60,403 nt of DNA from an uncultured Anaerolineae bacterium (GTDB lineage: Bacteria; Chloroflexota; Anaerolineae; Aggregatilineales; Phototrophicaceae). The position numbers and the translations under genes are program-made. The DNA is taken from the NCBI GenBank assembly GCA_937922795.1, contig CALAJK010000060.1:1-60403 (forward strand), given 5' to 3'. Positions 1 through 8,722 of the stretch are shown here, piece by piece. The notes beneath the pieces are model-generated. The model made no database searches and was not told where the DNA came from. It saw only the letters and a list, made by a program, of their open reading frames with translations. Positions within the stretch are counted from its first letter, which is position 1; each line of letters opens with the position of its first letter.

Positions 1-660
1 TAGGCCATCCGGATGGCGTTCACCGCCTTCATAAGCCGCCGCCGCCGTCTTCAGGGCGCGATACAGCACACTGGCCGCCTGTCGTTGGTAGGCATCCAGA
101 TAGACGTTGCGCGAGCTCAGCGCCAGCCCATCCGCCTCGCGCACAGTTGGGCACACCACGATCGCCAGTGGAAAGTTGAGATCGCGCACCATCTGCCTGA
201 TCACCGCCGCCTGCTGGGCATCCTTCTGGCCAAAGTAAGCAGCATGAGGCTGGCACAAGTTGAACAGCTTGGCCACCACCGTCGCTACGCCGCGGAAGTG
301 CCCCGGACGACGCGCGCCCTCCAAGCCCTGTGTGATTTCCGTGACCTCAACCCAGGTCTGGAACGCCGGCGGATACATCGTTTCGACCGACGGTGTGAAC
401 ACAGCATCCACCCCTGCCGACCGCAACAGTTCCAGATCGTGCGGCAGATCGCGCGGATAACGGGCCAAATCCTCGTTGGCGGCGAACTGGGTAGGATTGA
501 CGAAAATGGTCACGATCACCTGATCCATATCCGCCCGCGCCTGCTCGACCAATGCCAGATGGCCGGCATGAAGCGCGCCCATCGTCGGCACCAGGCCAAC
601 TCTCCCGGCAAAGCGGGAGCGGACTGCCCGCAGTTCTGAAGGGTCACTGAGAATCTGCAT
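1..660 (-). CDS. panC: Pantothenate synthetase PanC (3' end cut by window edge)
   Basis: Catalyses ATP-dependent condensation of pantoate and beta-alanine to pantothenate in the cytoplasm. Read on the minus strand from an ATG at 660, the frame stays open to base 1 and gives 220 residues; the family is usually near 280, so about 60 C-terminal residues lie outside the window. The N-terminus carries the family nucleotide-binding signature [13 protein letters not shown] near residue 25, and further in [21 protein letters not shown] and FGQKDAQQ are readable, all typical of PanC. The start codon lies inside the end of panB (17-base overlap), so the two are probably translationally coupled. The long plus-strand open frame over this region is only its shadow. 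Confidence 0.95.
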   Translation of the reverse strand, partial: MQILSDPSELRAVRSRFAGRVGLVPTMGALHAGHLALVEQARADMDQVIVTIFVNPTQFAANEDLARYPRDLPHDLELLRSAGVDAVFTPSVETMYPPAFQTWVEVTEITQGLEGARRPGHFRGVATVVAKLFNLCQPHAAYFGQKDAQQAAVIRQMVRDLNFPLAIVVCPTVREADGLALSSRNVYLDAYQRQAASVLYRALKTAAAAYEGGERHPDGL

Positions 661-1504
661 GCTGCGGCGCTCCATCCGTTAGGACGGCCTCCAGCACCTC
701 CGTGCTCATGCTGAAGCTGTTTTCCGCCGCCGGGAAAAGCCGTGCGCCGACTTCCTGAACGTACTGCTTGAGCGCCATCTCGATGCTGGTGCCGATCTCG
801 GCATAACGATGCGCATGACGCGGCCCGAACGATGGATACAGGCCGAGCAGATCGTGAAACACCTGTACCTGTCCGTCGCAGTCTGGGCCAGCGCCAATGC
901 CAATGGTGGGAATATCCAGCCGCGAGGTGATCAACTGCGCCAGCGGCGCGGCGACCAGCTCCAGCACCACCGCGAACGCGCCCGCTGCCTGCACCGCCTG
1001 CGCGTCGCGCAGCAGTTGACGCGCCGACTCCACCTCGCGCCCCTGAACCCGAAAACCGCCGAACTTATTCACGCTCTGCGGCGTCAGCCCAATATGCGCC
1101 ATGACCGGGATTCCAGCTTGCACCACACGCTCAATCGTTGGCGCAATGTATTCGCCGCCTTCCAATTTGACGGCGTTGACCCCCGCTTCTTGCATCAGCC
1201 GGCCAGCGTTGGCGAGCGCCTGTTCAGGGCTGATGTTGTAAGTCATGAACGGCAGATCGCCCACAATCAGCGCTCGTTTGGTCACGCGGGTCACGATACG
1301 CGCATGGTAAATGATCTGGTCAAGTGTCACCGGCAGGGTTGTATCATGTCCCTGCACCACCATGCCCAACGAGTCGCCCACCAGCAGCATCGGCGCGCCG
1401 GCCGCCTCACCTAGATAAGCGCTGGTGGCGTCGTAGGCGGTCAGCATGGCGATGGGTTCGCCGGCCGCCTTCATCTTATGAATATCTCGTATTGTCAAAC
1501 GCAT
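644..1504 (-). CDS. panB: Ketopantoate hydroxymethyltransferase PanB
   Basis: Transfers a hydroxymethyl group from methylene-tetrahydrofolate to 2-oxoisovalerate, giving ketopantoate, the first committed step of pantothenate synthesis. The protein of 286 residues starts [12 protein letters not shown] and has the metal-binding [16 protein letters not shown] block (Asp44), GDLPFMTY (Asp83) and the VKLEGG segment (Glu115). The ATG at 1504 is chosen because AGGAAG lies about ten bases upstream. A longer reading from 1543 would begin inside the preceding gene and adds no conserved sequence. It sits between panC and a DUF2520 Rossmann gene, so the order in transcription is DUF2520 gene, panB, panC. 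Length and motifs are normal for the family. Confidence 0.95.
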   Translation of the reverse strand: MRLTIRDIHKMKAAGEPIAMLTAYDATSAYLGEAAGAPMLLVGDSLGMVVQGHDTTLPVTLDQIIYHARIVTRVTKRALIVGDLPFMTYNISPEQALANAGRLMQEAGVNAVKLEGGEYIAPTIERVVQAGIPVMAHIGLTPQSVNKFGGFRVQGREVESARQLLRDAQAVQAAGAFAVVLELVAAPLAQLITSRLDIPTIGIGAGPDCDGQVQVFHDLLGLYPSFGPRHAHRYAEIGTSIEMALKQYVQEVGARLFPAAENSFSMSTEVLEAVLTDGAPQHADSQ

Positions 1505-1509
1505 ACTAT

Positions 1510-2373
1510 CTATTCTTCCTGATGGATGAGCGCGTCGATCCACTCCGTGGGCAGCCCACGCTGGGCAACTAACGGCACGGTGACCTGCGCGAGCAGCCGG
1601 TAGAGCATCAGCGCATCACGATCGTAGGCGGCCAGCGCGTTCAGATGCGCCCGTACCGTGCCCACATCAGCGCGTGTCAGCGGCCCGGTGAGCGCCTGCG
1701 GAATCCCCTGCTCGCGCAAATTATCCACTGTAGCCTGCACCAGCGCGTTGAGCGCCTGGCTGACGATCTCATGTTCCGCCCCCAACGACTGCAGCATCCT
1801 CTCTGCCAGAGCATAGAGCGTGACCAGATAATTACTGGCGATGACCAATGCGCAGTGATACAGCGCCTTCTGCCCCGCAGGAACGGCTAACCACCGGCCG
1901 CTGAGCGCCTCCGCCATGCCAATCAACCAGCGCTGCAGTTCGACGGTGCGGGCCTCTACCGCGAACACCGATCGCGGCAGCCCGGCCAGAGCCGTCTCGA
2001 AACCCGCAAACGGAAATGCGGGGTGAAAACTGCCCGTCATTGCTCCCCGCGCCGCCAGGACGTCCAGGCAGGCGGCGTCCAGTGCGCCGGCGGTATGCGC
2101 CGCGCCCTTGCCTGACCACTCGCTGTCTTGTAGGCTTAAAGCCACGGCCGCGACGACATCATCGGGGACGGTCAGCAAAATTAGATCAGCAGCCTCTACC
2201 ACCGCAGCGGCTGAGGTCACTGCCTGCCCGCCAACTGCTTCCACCAGACGCTGGGCACGCGACTCAGTCCGGCTGAATACCGCGCGCACCTCATAGCCAG
2301 CGCGGCTTAGCAGCAGCGCCAGCGCCGTGCCTACGTTGCCCGCTCCAATAATACCCAATGACGGCCGGCTCAT
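1510..2373 (-). CDS. Rossmann-like and DUF2520 domain protein, candidate ketopantoate reductase
   Basis: 287 residues. The N-terminus is a dinucleotide-binding Rossmann fold: LGIIGAGNVGTALA at about 6-19, then a second strand ending VFSRTES, which suits NADP better than NAD. AADLILLTVPDD follows at about 62-73. The middle has HTAGALDA and the GSFHPAFPF segment, and the C-terminal half is helical with the long CALVIASNYLVTLYALAE helix, as in DUF2520 proteins. GAGGAG lies five bases before the ATG. It directly precedes panB and panC and no PanE or IlvC is visible in the window, so a role as the missing ketopantoate reductase is a reasonable guess. The assignment to the DUF2520 family is firm; the reaction is inference. 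Confidence 0.8.
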   Translation of the reverse strand: MSRPSLGIIGAGNVGTALALLLSRAGYEVRAVFSRTESRAQRLVEAVGGQAVTSAAAVVEAADLILLTVPDDVVAAVALSLQDSEWSGKGAAHTAGALDAACLDVLAARGAMTGSFHPAFPFAGFETALAGLPRSVFAVEARTVELQRWLIGMAEALSGRWLAVPAGQKALYHCALVIASNYLVTLYALAERMLQSLGAEHEIVSQALNALVQATVDNLREQGIPQALTGPLTRADVGTVRAHLNALAAYDRDALMLYRLLAQVTVPLVAQRGLPTEWIDALIHQEE

Positions 2374-2382
2374 GATGTCTCC

Positions 2383-3183
2383 TCATCTAGATTGAAGCGG
2401 CGTGGGCGTCGGGATTGGCTCACTGATCGTGATATTCACCGTACACGCCGCCCGTAGCGTGTTAGTGATGTCAAACACGGTCACCCGGAATTGGTATCTT
2501 CCGGGCTGGTAGAACGACGGGACGAATTGCCCCAGGACTCCCGTCTCGACGACAGGTTGGGTGTAGTCACGCAGTATGGCAAAGTTGCCCAGAGTTTGAG
2601 GGCCGTTTAGCTCAAACCGGTAAAAGGCGAAGTTTTCGGTGAACGCTGTGCCGATCACGTTGATCGGTTCAAACACCAGCATGCCATTCGCGGGCACTTG
2701 CAGCGTAGCATTAGGAGTATCGCAGCCTTCGACCGCCGGCGGATTGGGCAGAATCGTCCCCACTGGCGTCGGGGTGAGCGTCGGCGTCGCCAGCACGCGC
2801 ACCACCTCGGTCGCGCCGATGCGCACGCCGCTGATATCAATTGGCGACCCGCCGAAGACGACATCCGGCGGCGTCGGCGTGACGAACGGCAGGTCAGTGA
2901 TCGCGGCGGCGGACACGGCGCTCAGGTCGAGACGTGATCGCAGCGTGGGCGCGACGACCTGCTGCACGCCCAAAACCACCAACCCCAGTTCAGTCAGCAG
3001 CAGCAGCCCTGTCAGGGCGCTGGAACGACGATAGCGGTAGATGTCGCGCTCAAGCTCATAGTAAGTCGCCCGCAGATCACGCTGCGCTTGATTAAGCCGC
3101 ATCCAGAAAATCAGCAGCCCGACGCCGATCAGGATATATAGCCCTAGCGCGATCTGCTCGACGAAGAACACCAAACCGGTCAT
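2383..3183 (-). CDS. Membrane-anchored protein with Pro/Thr linker and beta-sandwich-like C-terminus
   Basis: 266 residues of unknown function. Two hydrophobic segments (about 5-27 and 57-78) flank a short charged cytoplasmic-looking loop rich in Arg and Tyr (DLRATYYELERDIYRYRRSS). The rest is predicted to be extracytoplasmic: linkers rich in Thr-Pro (TPTPPDV, TPTLTPTPVG, and PIPTPTP at the end) bracket a region with alternating hydrophobic residues and two cysteines that looks like a beta-sandwich (for example GRYQFRVTVFDITNT). Thr-Pro linkers of this kind are common in Chloroflexota envelope proteins. The gene overlaps the preceding punA by four bases (ATGA), so it is in the same operon, but nothing shows a link to purine metabolism. 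Confidence 0.7.
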   Translation of the reverse strand: MTGLVFFVEQIALGLYILIGVGLLIFWMRLNQAQRDLRATYYELERDIYRYRRSSALTGLLLLTELGLVVLGVQQVVAPTLRSRLDLSAVSAAAITDLPFVTPTPPDVVFGGSPIDISGVRIGATEVVRVLATPTLTPTPVGTILPNPPAVEGCDTPNATLQVPANGMLVFEPINVIGTAFTENFAFYRFELNGPQTLGNFAILRDYTQPVVETGVLGQFVPSFYQPGRYQFRVTVFDITNTLRAACTVNITISEPIPTPTPLQSR

Positions 3184-4019
3184 GGCAGCGCCCGCAGCAC
3201 TCCTCGAATGACGGCGGTCAGCCGGGGAACGAGCACTTTACCTGCGTCCAGCACTTCTTCATGATTGGTCTCAGCTTCTACATCTAACGTATCAATCGAC
3301 ACGTTAGTGATGCCCGAACAAGCCATGACGCGCATGCCTGCATGACGCGCCACCAGCACCTCGTGCACAGTAGACATGCCTACCGCGTCGCCGCCCCAAC
3401 CGCGCAGCATGCGCACTTCTGCCGGCGTCTCGAAGTTCGGCCCCGACAAGCAGACATAGACTCCCTCATGCAGCGGCACGCCGGCATCAGCGGCGGCCTG
3501 GCGCGCCAGTCGACGCAGATCAGCGTCATAGGTATGAACCATGCCCAGAAAACGCGGGCCGATCGTATCGTCGTTTGGCCCCATCAGCGGGTTGTTCCCA
3601 GTCATACCTACCAGATTGATATGATCATTCAGCAGCATCAGATCGCCCACCTGATACTGGGGATTCAAACCGCCAGCGGCATTCGTCAGGATCAGCGTTT
3701 TCACACCCAGCAAGCGCATCACGCGAATTGGGAAAGTCACCTGCTCCAGCGTATATCCCTCATAAAAGTGCGCGCGCCCCTGCTGCGCGATCACCGCCTT
3801 TCCTTCCAGTTTCCCGATCACCAACTGGCCCTGGTGTCCATGAACGGTAGACCGTGGCCAACCTGGTATTTCAGCATAGGGGATAACGGTACGCTCACTG
3901 AGCGTATCGGCCAGCCCCCCCAACCCCGACCCCAACACCAGGCCGATGTCTGTCGTCAGGCTGCTGCGTTCCCGGACGATGGCTGCGGCCTGTTCATAAT
4001 TCAGGTTTCGTTCATGCAT
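3180..4019 (-). CDS. punA: Purine nucleoside phosphorylase (trimeric type)
   Basis: Phosphorolysis of purine nucleosides to the free base and (deoxy)ribose 1-phosphate in the cytoplasm. At 279 residues it has the usual size of trimeric PNP. Signatures are LVLGSGLGGLAD at about 28-39 (phosphate-binding loop), VHGHQGQLVIGKLEGK at about 79-94, QQGRAHFYEGY, the purine-site LTNAAGGLN, and the VGMSTVHEVLVARHAG block near the C-terminus. A perfect TATAAT box lies 40 bases upstream of the ATG. Purine bases released here could feed the hydroxylase and aminohydrolase genes encoded 2-25 kb further on, although panBC are the immediate downstream neighbours. Confidence 0.95.
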   Translation of the reverse strand: MHERNLNYEQAAAIVRERSSLTTDIGLVLGSGLGGLADTLSERTVIPYAEIPGWPRSTVHGHQGQLVIGKLEGKAVIAQQGRAHFYEGYTLEQVTFPIRVMRLLGVKTLILTNAAGGLNPQYQVGDLMLLNDHINLVGMTGNNPLMGPNDDTIGPRFLGMVHTYDADLRRLARQAAADAGVPLHEGVYVCLSGPNFETPAEVRMLRGWGGDAVGMSTVHEVLVARHAGMRVMACSGITNVSIDTLDVEAETNHEEVLDAGKVLVPRLTAVIRGVLRALP

Positions 4020-4058
4020 GAGTATCCACCGTCGTTGATGTCGCTTTAACGTGCCCTT

Positions 4059-4064
4059 ATTATA
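4059..4064 (-). promoter_or_regulatory. -10 box upstream of punA
   Basis: On the minus strand the sequence reads TATAAT at 4064-4059, 40 bases before the punA ATG. A -35 element is weak: CTGACG at 4089-4084 gives a 19-base spacer. This is the likely transcription start for punA and the genes that follow it. Confidence 0.45.
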
Positions 4065-4198
4065 CTCAATACCATCCTACGATCGTCAGACCGCACCAAA
4101 CTGTCAAGATAAATGCCTAAGCTTTTGACTACAGGCCAAGCGCCCATCATGCAGTAAAATAGAAAGCATACGATCCAGAGCGATGATGTGGAGGCGCA

Positions 4199-4438
4199 AT
4201 GGATTTGAAAGCGAGACAGGCGCTGCTCAACTACGCGCAGACGTATCAACAGCTTTACCAGCGCCAACCATCCGATCTGCGCCTGTTGGATGAGGAGTGG
4301 GTCATCGTAAATGGAGCTCGAATGCGCGTTAGCGAACTGATTTATCTAACCGAACAACTTCAGCAGGAATACTACCAGGGACAAAACCAACGGCGGAACA
4401 TCGTATTAAGGCTCGTTCAATGGCTAAAGCAGCGCTGA
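4199..4438 (+). CDS. Small helical protein of unknown function
   Basis: 79 residues with a strong Shine-Dalgarno sequence (GGAGG, four bases before the ATG at 4199), which supports it being a real gene despite its size. The sequence is strongly helical and rich in Gln, Leu and Arg, beginning MDLKARQALLNYAQTYQQLY; it contains the short segment DEEWVIVNGARMRVSEL and a basic end LRLVQWLKQR. There are no cysteines, no signal peptide and no membrane segment. It points away from punA and lies just before a stretch of decayed coding sequence. No family recognised. Confidence 0.55.
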   Translation: MDLKARQALLNYAQTYQQLYQRQPSDLRLLDEEWVIVNGARMRVSELIYLTEQLQQEYYQGQNQRRNIVLRLVQWLKQR

Positions 4439-4771
4439 GAACGGCCGCCTTATCCCAGGCACTGGCGCAGACTTTGGCCGACGATGGCTGCTTTCTGGCG
4501 CTAGCGGATCTCAGATGATCTTGGCACTATCGGCTGTGAGCGGCTGTGAGGCCATACACGCCAGGCGCTGACAGCCCTGATCGCGTTTGACGAACACTAG
4601 AACAGTTCAGCAAACACGCTTTCAAGCCGGTGCGCTCCCCATCTAGATGATGAGCGGCAGGCGCTGCTGTCCTTCATGCTGATGCGCTGCGCGCCGCTGC
4701 GCACGGCAACCTCACCAAACGCCCCTACTCGCTACTCGCTGCGCCGGGACGCCGCGCTGCCCCGGCGTTAG
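4420..4771 (+). pseudogene. Decayed gene remnant between the small gene and yqeC-mocA
   Basis: This stretch has host-like codon usage on the plus strand but is broken. One open frame runs from an ATG at 4420 to a stop at 4516 (MAKAALRTAALSQALAQTL, then ADDGCFLALADLR). A second frame from about 4550 reads GHTRQALTALIAFDEH, hits TAG at 4598, and continues in the same frame through DDERQALLSFMLMRCAPLRT to a stop at 4769. One frameshift and one nonsense codon would be enough to break a former gene of roughly 110 residues. The parent family is not recognised. It could also be chance open sequence in GC-rich DNA. Confidence 0.3.
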
Positions 4772-6126
4772 CGGCCCAAGCCGGCACTGCGCCGCTCCTG
4801 GCGGTAGTCCTCCGGGGTATCAATATCGCGCAGCACGCTGTCCGTGTCGACCGTCACATAGGCGATCTGATCGCTGTGACGATTGAGCACATCGCGCGGA
4901 GCGCCATCGGGCGGCAGCGCTAAAATCTCATTCCAGTAACGGCGGTCAATTAAGATGGGATGCCCACGCCGCATCTGATAGCTGGGGGCGACAATGTGCC
5001 CCGCTCCCTCTGCATACGCTGTCATCACTTCGGTGACAACACGCGGTTGAATATGAGGCTGATCGCCCAACACCATCAGCGCGCCGGACACCTGCGGCGG
5101 CAGCGCTTGCAGCCCCACCTTCAGTGAGGACAGCATCTCGCCGGCAGCGAAATCTGGATTGAATACCGTCGATACGCCGAGGCAATCCGCTTGGGCTTTA
5201 ACTTCATCTGCGCGATGACCGGTGACCACGACGATATGCTGCACGCGCGCCAACATCAGTTGTTCTAGAATATGTCCCAGAATCGTCTTATTATCGGACC
5301 AGGGCAGCAGCACCTTAGGCTGTCCCATCCGTCGTGACAGACCAGCCGCCAGCACTACCGCGCCCACGTGCCGCTGCACCTCGTAGATGGGATCGGCAGC
5401 GCGCACCGAACCTAAAGCCACCCCCTGAACGCGCGGCGACCGTAAGATGAACTGCGCGATCAACCGGGCGCGCGCCCGTAGATAACCCTGCAGCGGCGTT
5501 TGGTTGAGAAATGCGATCACTCGCGCCTGTTCCGGCGTCCCCTTGAGCCCCAGGGAGTCATCGCGCAGCACCTGCGCCACCCAGGGCGATTTGATGCGGT
5601 TGCCCAGACCAAAACCATACCGTTCATCAATGGCGGCAGCATTGTAGACATGGGCTTCATCCAGCGGCTGCCCTAGAACCGTCAGCGACGCAATGGGAAT
5701 GACCAGTGTCGTCTCGCGGGGGATGACCGGCTCATGCGGACGGGGAGCTTTCAGCGGCAGCCCGCGCGCACCGTCGGCCTCGATGAGCAGCACATCCGAG
5801 TCGATCGAATCCAACAACCTGGGGATGACCTCGCAGGTCGGCCCAAAGACCTTGCCCGACCGTAAACTCTCATACAGAAACACAAACCGGTGCTGCCCCA
5901 GCGCAGCAGAAATATCGGCCATTGATCGGCCCAGCGGCAGCGCGTACGGCATCAGGCCTAGCTGGTCGGCGCCGATGCGGGTGGTCGTCGTCGCCAGCAC
6001 GCGCAGCCCGGCTTCGGCCAGCTCATACCCCAGCGCGACTAGCGTTGAGGTCTTGCCGCCAGCTCCGACCAGGGCAATGACGTCACCGGGCACCACATCA
6101 AAAGCGCGCTGGAGTTTCATGGTCAC
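4768..6126 (-). CDS. YqeC-MocA fusion: molybdenum hydroxylase accessory protein with molybdopterin nucleotidyltransferase domain
   Basis: 452 residues in two parts. Residues 1-250 match YqeC, an accessory protein of selenium-dependent molybdenum hydroxylases: P-loop-like ALVGAGGKTST at about 18-28, TTTTR at 46-50, IEADGARGLPLKAP at 115-128. Residues 255-452 are a MocA/MobA-type nucleotidyltransferase: VVLAAGLSRRMGQPKVLLPW at 257-276 (nucleotide-binding Gly-rich loop and Lys), VVVTGHRADE, and the metal-binding LGDQPHI at 353-359. MocA makes molybdopterin cytosine dinucleotide, the form used by xanthine-dehydrogenase-family enzymes. In E. coli yqeC and mocA are separate genes near xdhD; here they are fused and follow an xdhD-like gene. 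The start could be the ATG at 6126 or 6120. Confidence 0.88.
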   Translation of the reverse strand: MTMKLQRAFDVVPGDVIALVGAGGKTSTLVALGYELAEAGLRVLATTTTRIGADQLGLMPYALPLGRSMADISAALGQHRFVFLYESLRSGKVFGPTCEVIPRLLDSIDSDVLLIEADGARGLPLKAPRPHEPVIPRETTLVIPIASLTVLGQPLDEAHVYNAAAIDERYGFGLGNRIKSPWVAQVLRDDSLGLKGTPEQARVIAFLNQTPLQGYLRARARLIAQFILRSPRVQGVALGSVRAADPIYEVQRHVGAVVLAAGLSRRMGQPKVLLPWSDNKTILGHILEQLMLARVQHIVVVTGHRADEVKAQADCLGVSTVFNPDFAAGEMLSSLKVGLQALPPQVSGALMVLGDQPHIQPRVVTEVMTAYAEGAGHIVAPSYQMRRGHPILIDRRYWNEILALPPDGAPRDVLNRHSDQIAYVTVDTDSVLRDIDTPEDYRQERRSAGLGR

Positions 6127-6417
6127 TCACGAGACCGGCGGCCAACAGCGATCGAAACTGTGGATCAATCAATACCAACACGAAGTCGTTCTCTAACAAT
6201 CACTTCACTTCTGCTGCATCTACGGCCAGACTGGCTGCAACTCCTCTAACGGGTAACAGTGATCGAGCCATCGAACACGACCACACCAAAACAGACGTTA
6301 CACCCAACGAGCAGCGGCGCTGCTAACTCCGTCGCAGTCACGGTGAAGCTGGCACGGTGCAGGCGATACACCGCAACGCTAGCCAGATCGCCGCCGCGCA
6401 CCGGCACACAGACGCGG
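6127..6417. other. Intergenic region between xdhD-like gene and yqeC-mocA
   Basis: 291 bases without a convincing gene. On the minus strand a 63-codon frame (6437-6246) overlaps the end of the upstream gene, has no recognisable ribosome binding site and matches no family; the opposite strand is equally open, so neither is called. No clear promoter, riboswitch or terminator was found. The size suggests that yqeC-mocA may have its own regulation or that an unrecognised RNA element lies here. Confidence 0.4.
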
Positions 6418-8652
6418 CTAAAGAACGCCGATGCCATGCGCCCGCAGCGCAGCCACCACCCGATCAGGCGTCAGAGGAATCTGATCGATCCAGACGCCCA
6501 CAGCATCATACACTGCCGCCACGATCGCCGGCGCTAACGGCAGGAAGGGCATCTCGGCCATGCCGCGCGCTCCCCACGGCCCGATTGGATCAGCGTATTC
6601 TAGGATGACGGACTTCACCTCAACCGGCACATCGAGTACAGTTGGGATCAGATATGTGGACAGATACGGGTTCAGGATTTTCCCCTCAGACACGACCAGG
6701 TTCTCCAGGATGGCATACCCCTGCGCCTGAACCACCGCGCCCTCGATCTGTCCCTGCACGAGATGAGGGTTGACCGCCCGGCCAACATCATTGGCCGAGA
6801 CCACTCTGATCAGATGCACATGGCCGGTTTCAATGTCGACTTCGACCTCAACTGCCTGAGCGACGTAACCGTAGGCGAAGTTCGGCTCACTGCGCCCCGT
6901 CAGCGGGTCATACGGCGTCGTCTTAGGCGGCCGATATTGATAGACAGCCACTGCCGGCCGCTCCTCATTCTTCCACAGCACCAGCGCCTCCTGAGCAGCG
7001 CCACGGATCGCGTTACCAGCCATGAAGGTCATGCGTGAGGCTGACGCGCTGCCCGACGTGCGCGTCTCAGCCGTGTCGTGCCCAATCAATTGAACACGCT
7101 CAAGCGGCACACCCACCGCGTCTGCCGCCATCTGCAGCATGACTGTGTGGGCCCCCTGACCCACTTCGGCGCCCGCATGGCGCACGACCACCTTTTCAAT
7201 CTCCGCTTCCCCGTGCAGCTCTACCGTCGCCCACGACTGCTCAGGGAAGCCAAAGCTGAAGCCAACGTTTTTGAAACCACAGGCGAAGCCGATACCGCGC
7301 CGCAGCGCTGGATTGTCAGGCGCGGCTGTCGCTCGGCGCGACCACCTCCCCCGCTCATCTTGCTGCCACCAGCTTTCGCGAGCGCAGGCTTCAACTACTT
7401 GACCAATCGACACCCCTGGTGGCAGCGGCGTGCCTACGGACAGCAAACTGCCTTCGCGCAGCACATTTCTGACTCGCAGCTCCACTGGATCCATGCCCAG
7501 TGCCTCCGCCAGTTTGTTCATCTGCCCCTCGGCCGCGAACGCGCCTTGTGGCGCGCCAAAACCACGGAACGCGCCGGTGGGAATGTTGTTCGTCAAAACG
7601 CCATAGGTATCGACATGGATGTTCGGAATCTCGTAAGGGCCGGTGCAGGTGAGATTAGAATTCCCCGTTACCTTTGTAGAGGTGTAGTTGTAAGCGCCGG
7701 CATCGCTGATGACGGTCACCTCGGCTGCGACAATCTTGCCTGCACGAGTCGCCCCCCATTTAGCGCGAATGATAGTGGGATGGCGCTTGTGATGATACAA
7801 GATCGATTCTTCACGGCTCCAGACGATCTTGACCGGACGGCGCAGCTTCCAGGCCGCCAGCGCCAGCACCACCTGCACCGACATGTCCTCGCGTCCACCA
7901 AATGCCCCGCCGATGGCCGGATAGATCACCCGAACCTGCTCTTCCGACAAACCCAGCGCATGACAGATCTGTTCCTGGTCTTCATGAGCCCATTGGCCCG
8001 CAACGATGACCGTCACCCGCCCCTGCTCGTCAATATACCCTAAGCCGGCTTCTGGCTGAAGATAGGCATGTTCTTGATAGCCGGTGCGGTACTCGCCCTC
8101 GACGATCACCTCAGCCTGGGCCCAACCGGCTGCCATATCGCCCTTGCGAATCCGGTAATGGCAGAGAATGTTGTTAGGGTTGTTGGCATGAAGCTGCGGC
8201 GCGCCGTCTTGCATCGCCTCAACAGGATCGAAGACCGCCGGCAGGTCTTCGTATTCCACTTCGATCAGCCGAGTAGCTTCGGCAGCTATGGCCTCTGTTT
8301 CAGCCACGACCACGGCGATGCAGTCCATATAGCAGCGCACGATATCAGCGCCCGGCACGCTGCTGTTGCTCCCTGGCCCACACAGAACCGGCTGATCTTT
8401 GGTGACCAGCCCATACTCGTTATGGGGCACATCCGCCGCCGTGAACACTGCGACTACGCCGGGCAGCGCCAGCGCGGCCTGCGTATGCACCGCCAGAACC
8501 CGCGCATGAGCGCGGTCGCTGAAGCGCAGCTTCATCCACAACTGACCTTCCAGATTGATATCACCGGGATAGAGTGCCTCGCCTGCGACCTTGCCCAGCC
8601 CATCGCTGCGTTGGACGTTTTGCCCAATGAACAGTGTTTTTTCTGCAGACAT
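6418..8652 (-). CDS. Xanthine dehydrogenase family molybdopterin-binding subunit (XdhD-like)
   Basis: Large catalytic subunit of a molybdenum hydroxylase, 744 residues, which hydroxylates purine-like or other N-heterocyclic substrates with water as oxygen donor. Family landmarks in order: [18 protein letters not shown] at the start, the molybdopterin-binding [47 protein letters not shown], and the C-terminal [11 protein letters not shown] whose Glu is at the position of the catalytic base. There are no FeS or FAD domains; those are in the fused gene at 10853-12295. ATG at 8652 is preferred because GGGAAG precedes it by about eight bases; 8670 is an in-frame alternative. The yqeC-mocA fusion downstream and xdhC nearby suggest the subclass with an extra sulfur or selenium ligand, but no selenium gene is seen here. 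Confidence 0.9.
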   Translation of the reverse strand: MSAEKTLFIGQNVQRSDGLGKVAGEALYPGDINLEGQLWMKLRFSDRAHARVLAVHTQAALALPGVVAVFTAADVPHNEYGLVTKDQPVLCGPGSNSSVPGADIVRCYMDCIAVVVAETEAIAAEATRLIEVEYEDLPAVFDPVEAMQDGAPQLHANNPNNILCHYRIRKGDMAAGWAQAEVIVEGEYRTGYQEHAYLQPEAGLGYIDEQGRVTVIVAGQWAHEDQEQICHALGLSEEQVRVIYPAIGGAFGGREDMSVQVVLALAAWKLRRPVKIVWSREESILYHHKRHPTIIRAKWGATRAGKIVAAEVTVISDAGAYNYTSTKVTGNSNLTCTGPYEIPNIHVDTYGVLTNNIPTGAFRGFGAPQGAFAAEGQMNKLAEALGMDPVELRVRNVLREGSLLSVGTPLPPGVSIGQVVEACARESWWQQDERGRWSRRATAAPDNPALRRGIGFACGFKNVGFSFGFPEQSWATVELHGEAEIEKVVVRHAGAEVGQGAHTVMLQMAADAVGVPLERVQLIGHDTAETRTSGSASASRMTFMAGNAIRGAAQEALVLWKNEERPAVAVYQYRPPKTTPYDPLTGRSEPNFAYGYVAQAVEVEVDIETGHVHLIRVVSANDVGRAVNPHLVQGQIEGAVVQAQGYAILENLVVSEGKILNPYLSTYLIPTVLDVPVEVKSVILEYADPIGPWGARGMAEMPFLPLAPAIVAAVYDAVGVWIDQIPLTPDRVVAALRAHGIGVL

Positions 8653-8722
8653 AGTTTCACTTCCCATCATTTCAAACCGATCTCAAGATATCACCGCATG
8701 AGTATTTGCCTAACATCGACGT

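Noticed and set aside
13..639. Plus-strand open frame at the window start
   Set aside because: The minus strand carries a clear PanC frame with the [13 protein letters not shown] signature; the plus frame is its shadow.
6246..6437. 63-codon minus-strand open frame between xdhD-like gene and yqeC-mocA
   Set aside because: No ribosome binding site, no homologous pattern recognised and the opposite strand is equally open; reported only in the intergenic entry.
7078..8043. Plus-strand open frame of 321 codons opposite the xdhD-like gene
   Set aside because: The antisense of a GC-rich hydroxylase gene; translation is rich in Arg, His and Pro and lacks recognisable motifs.
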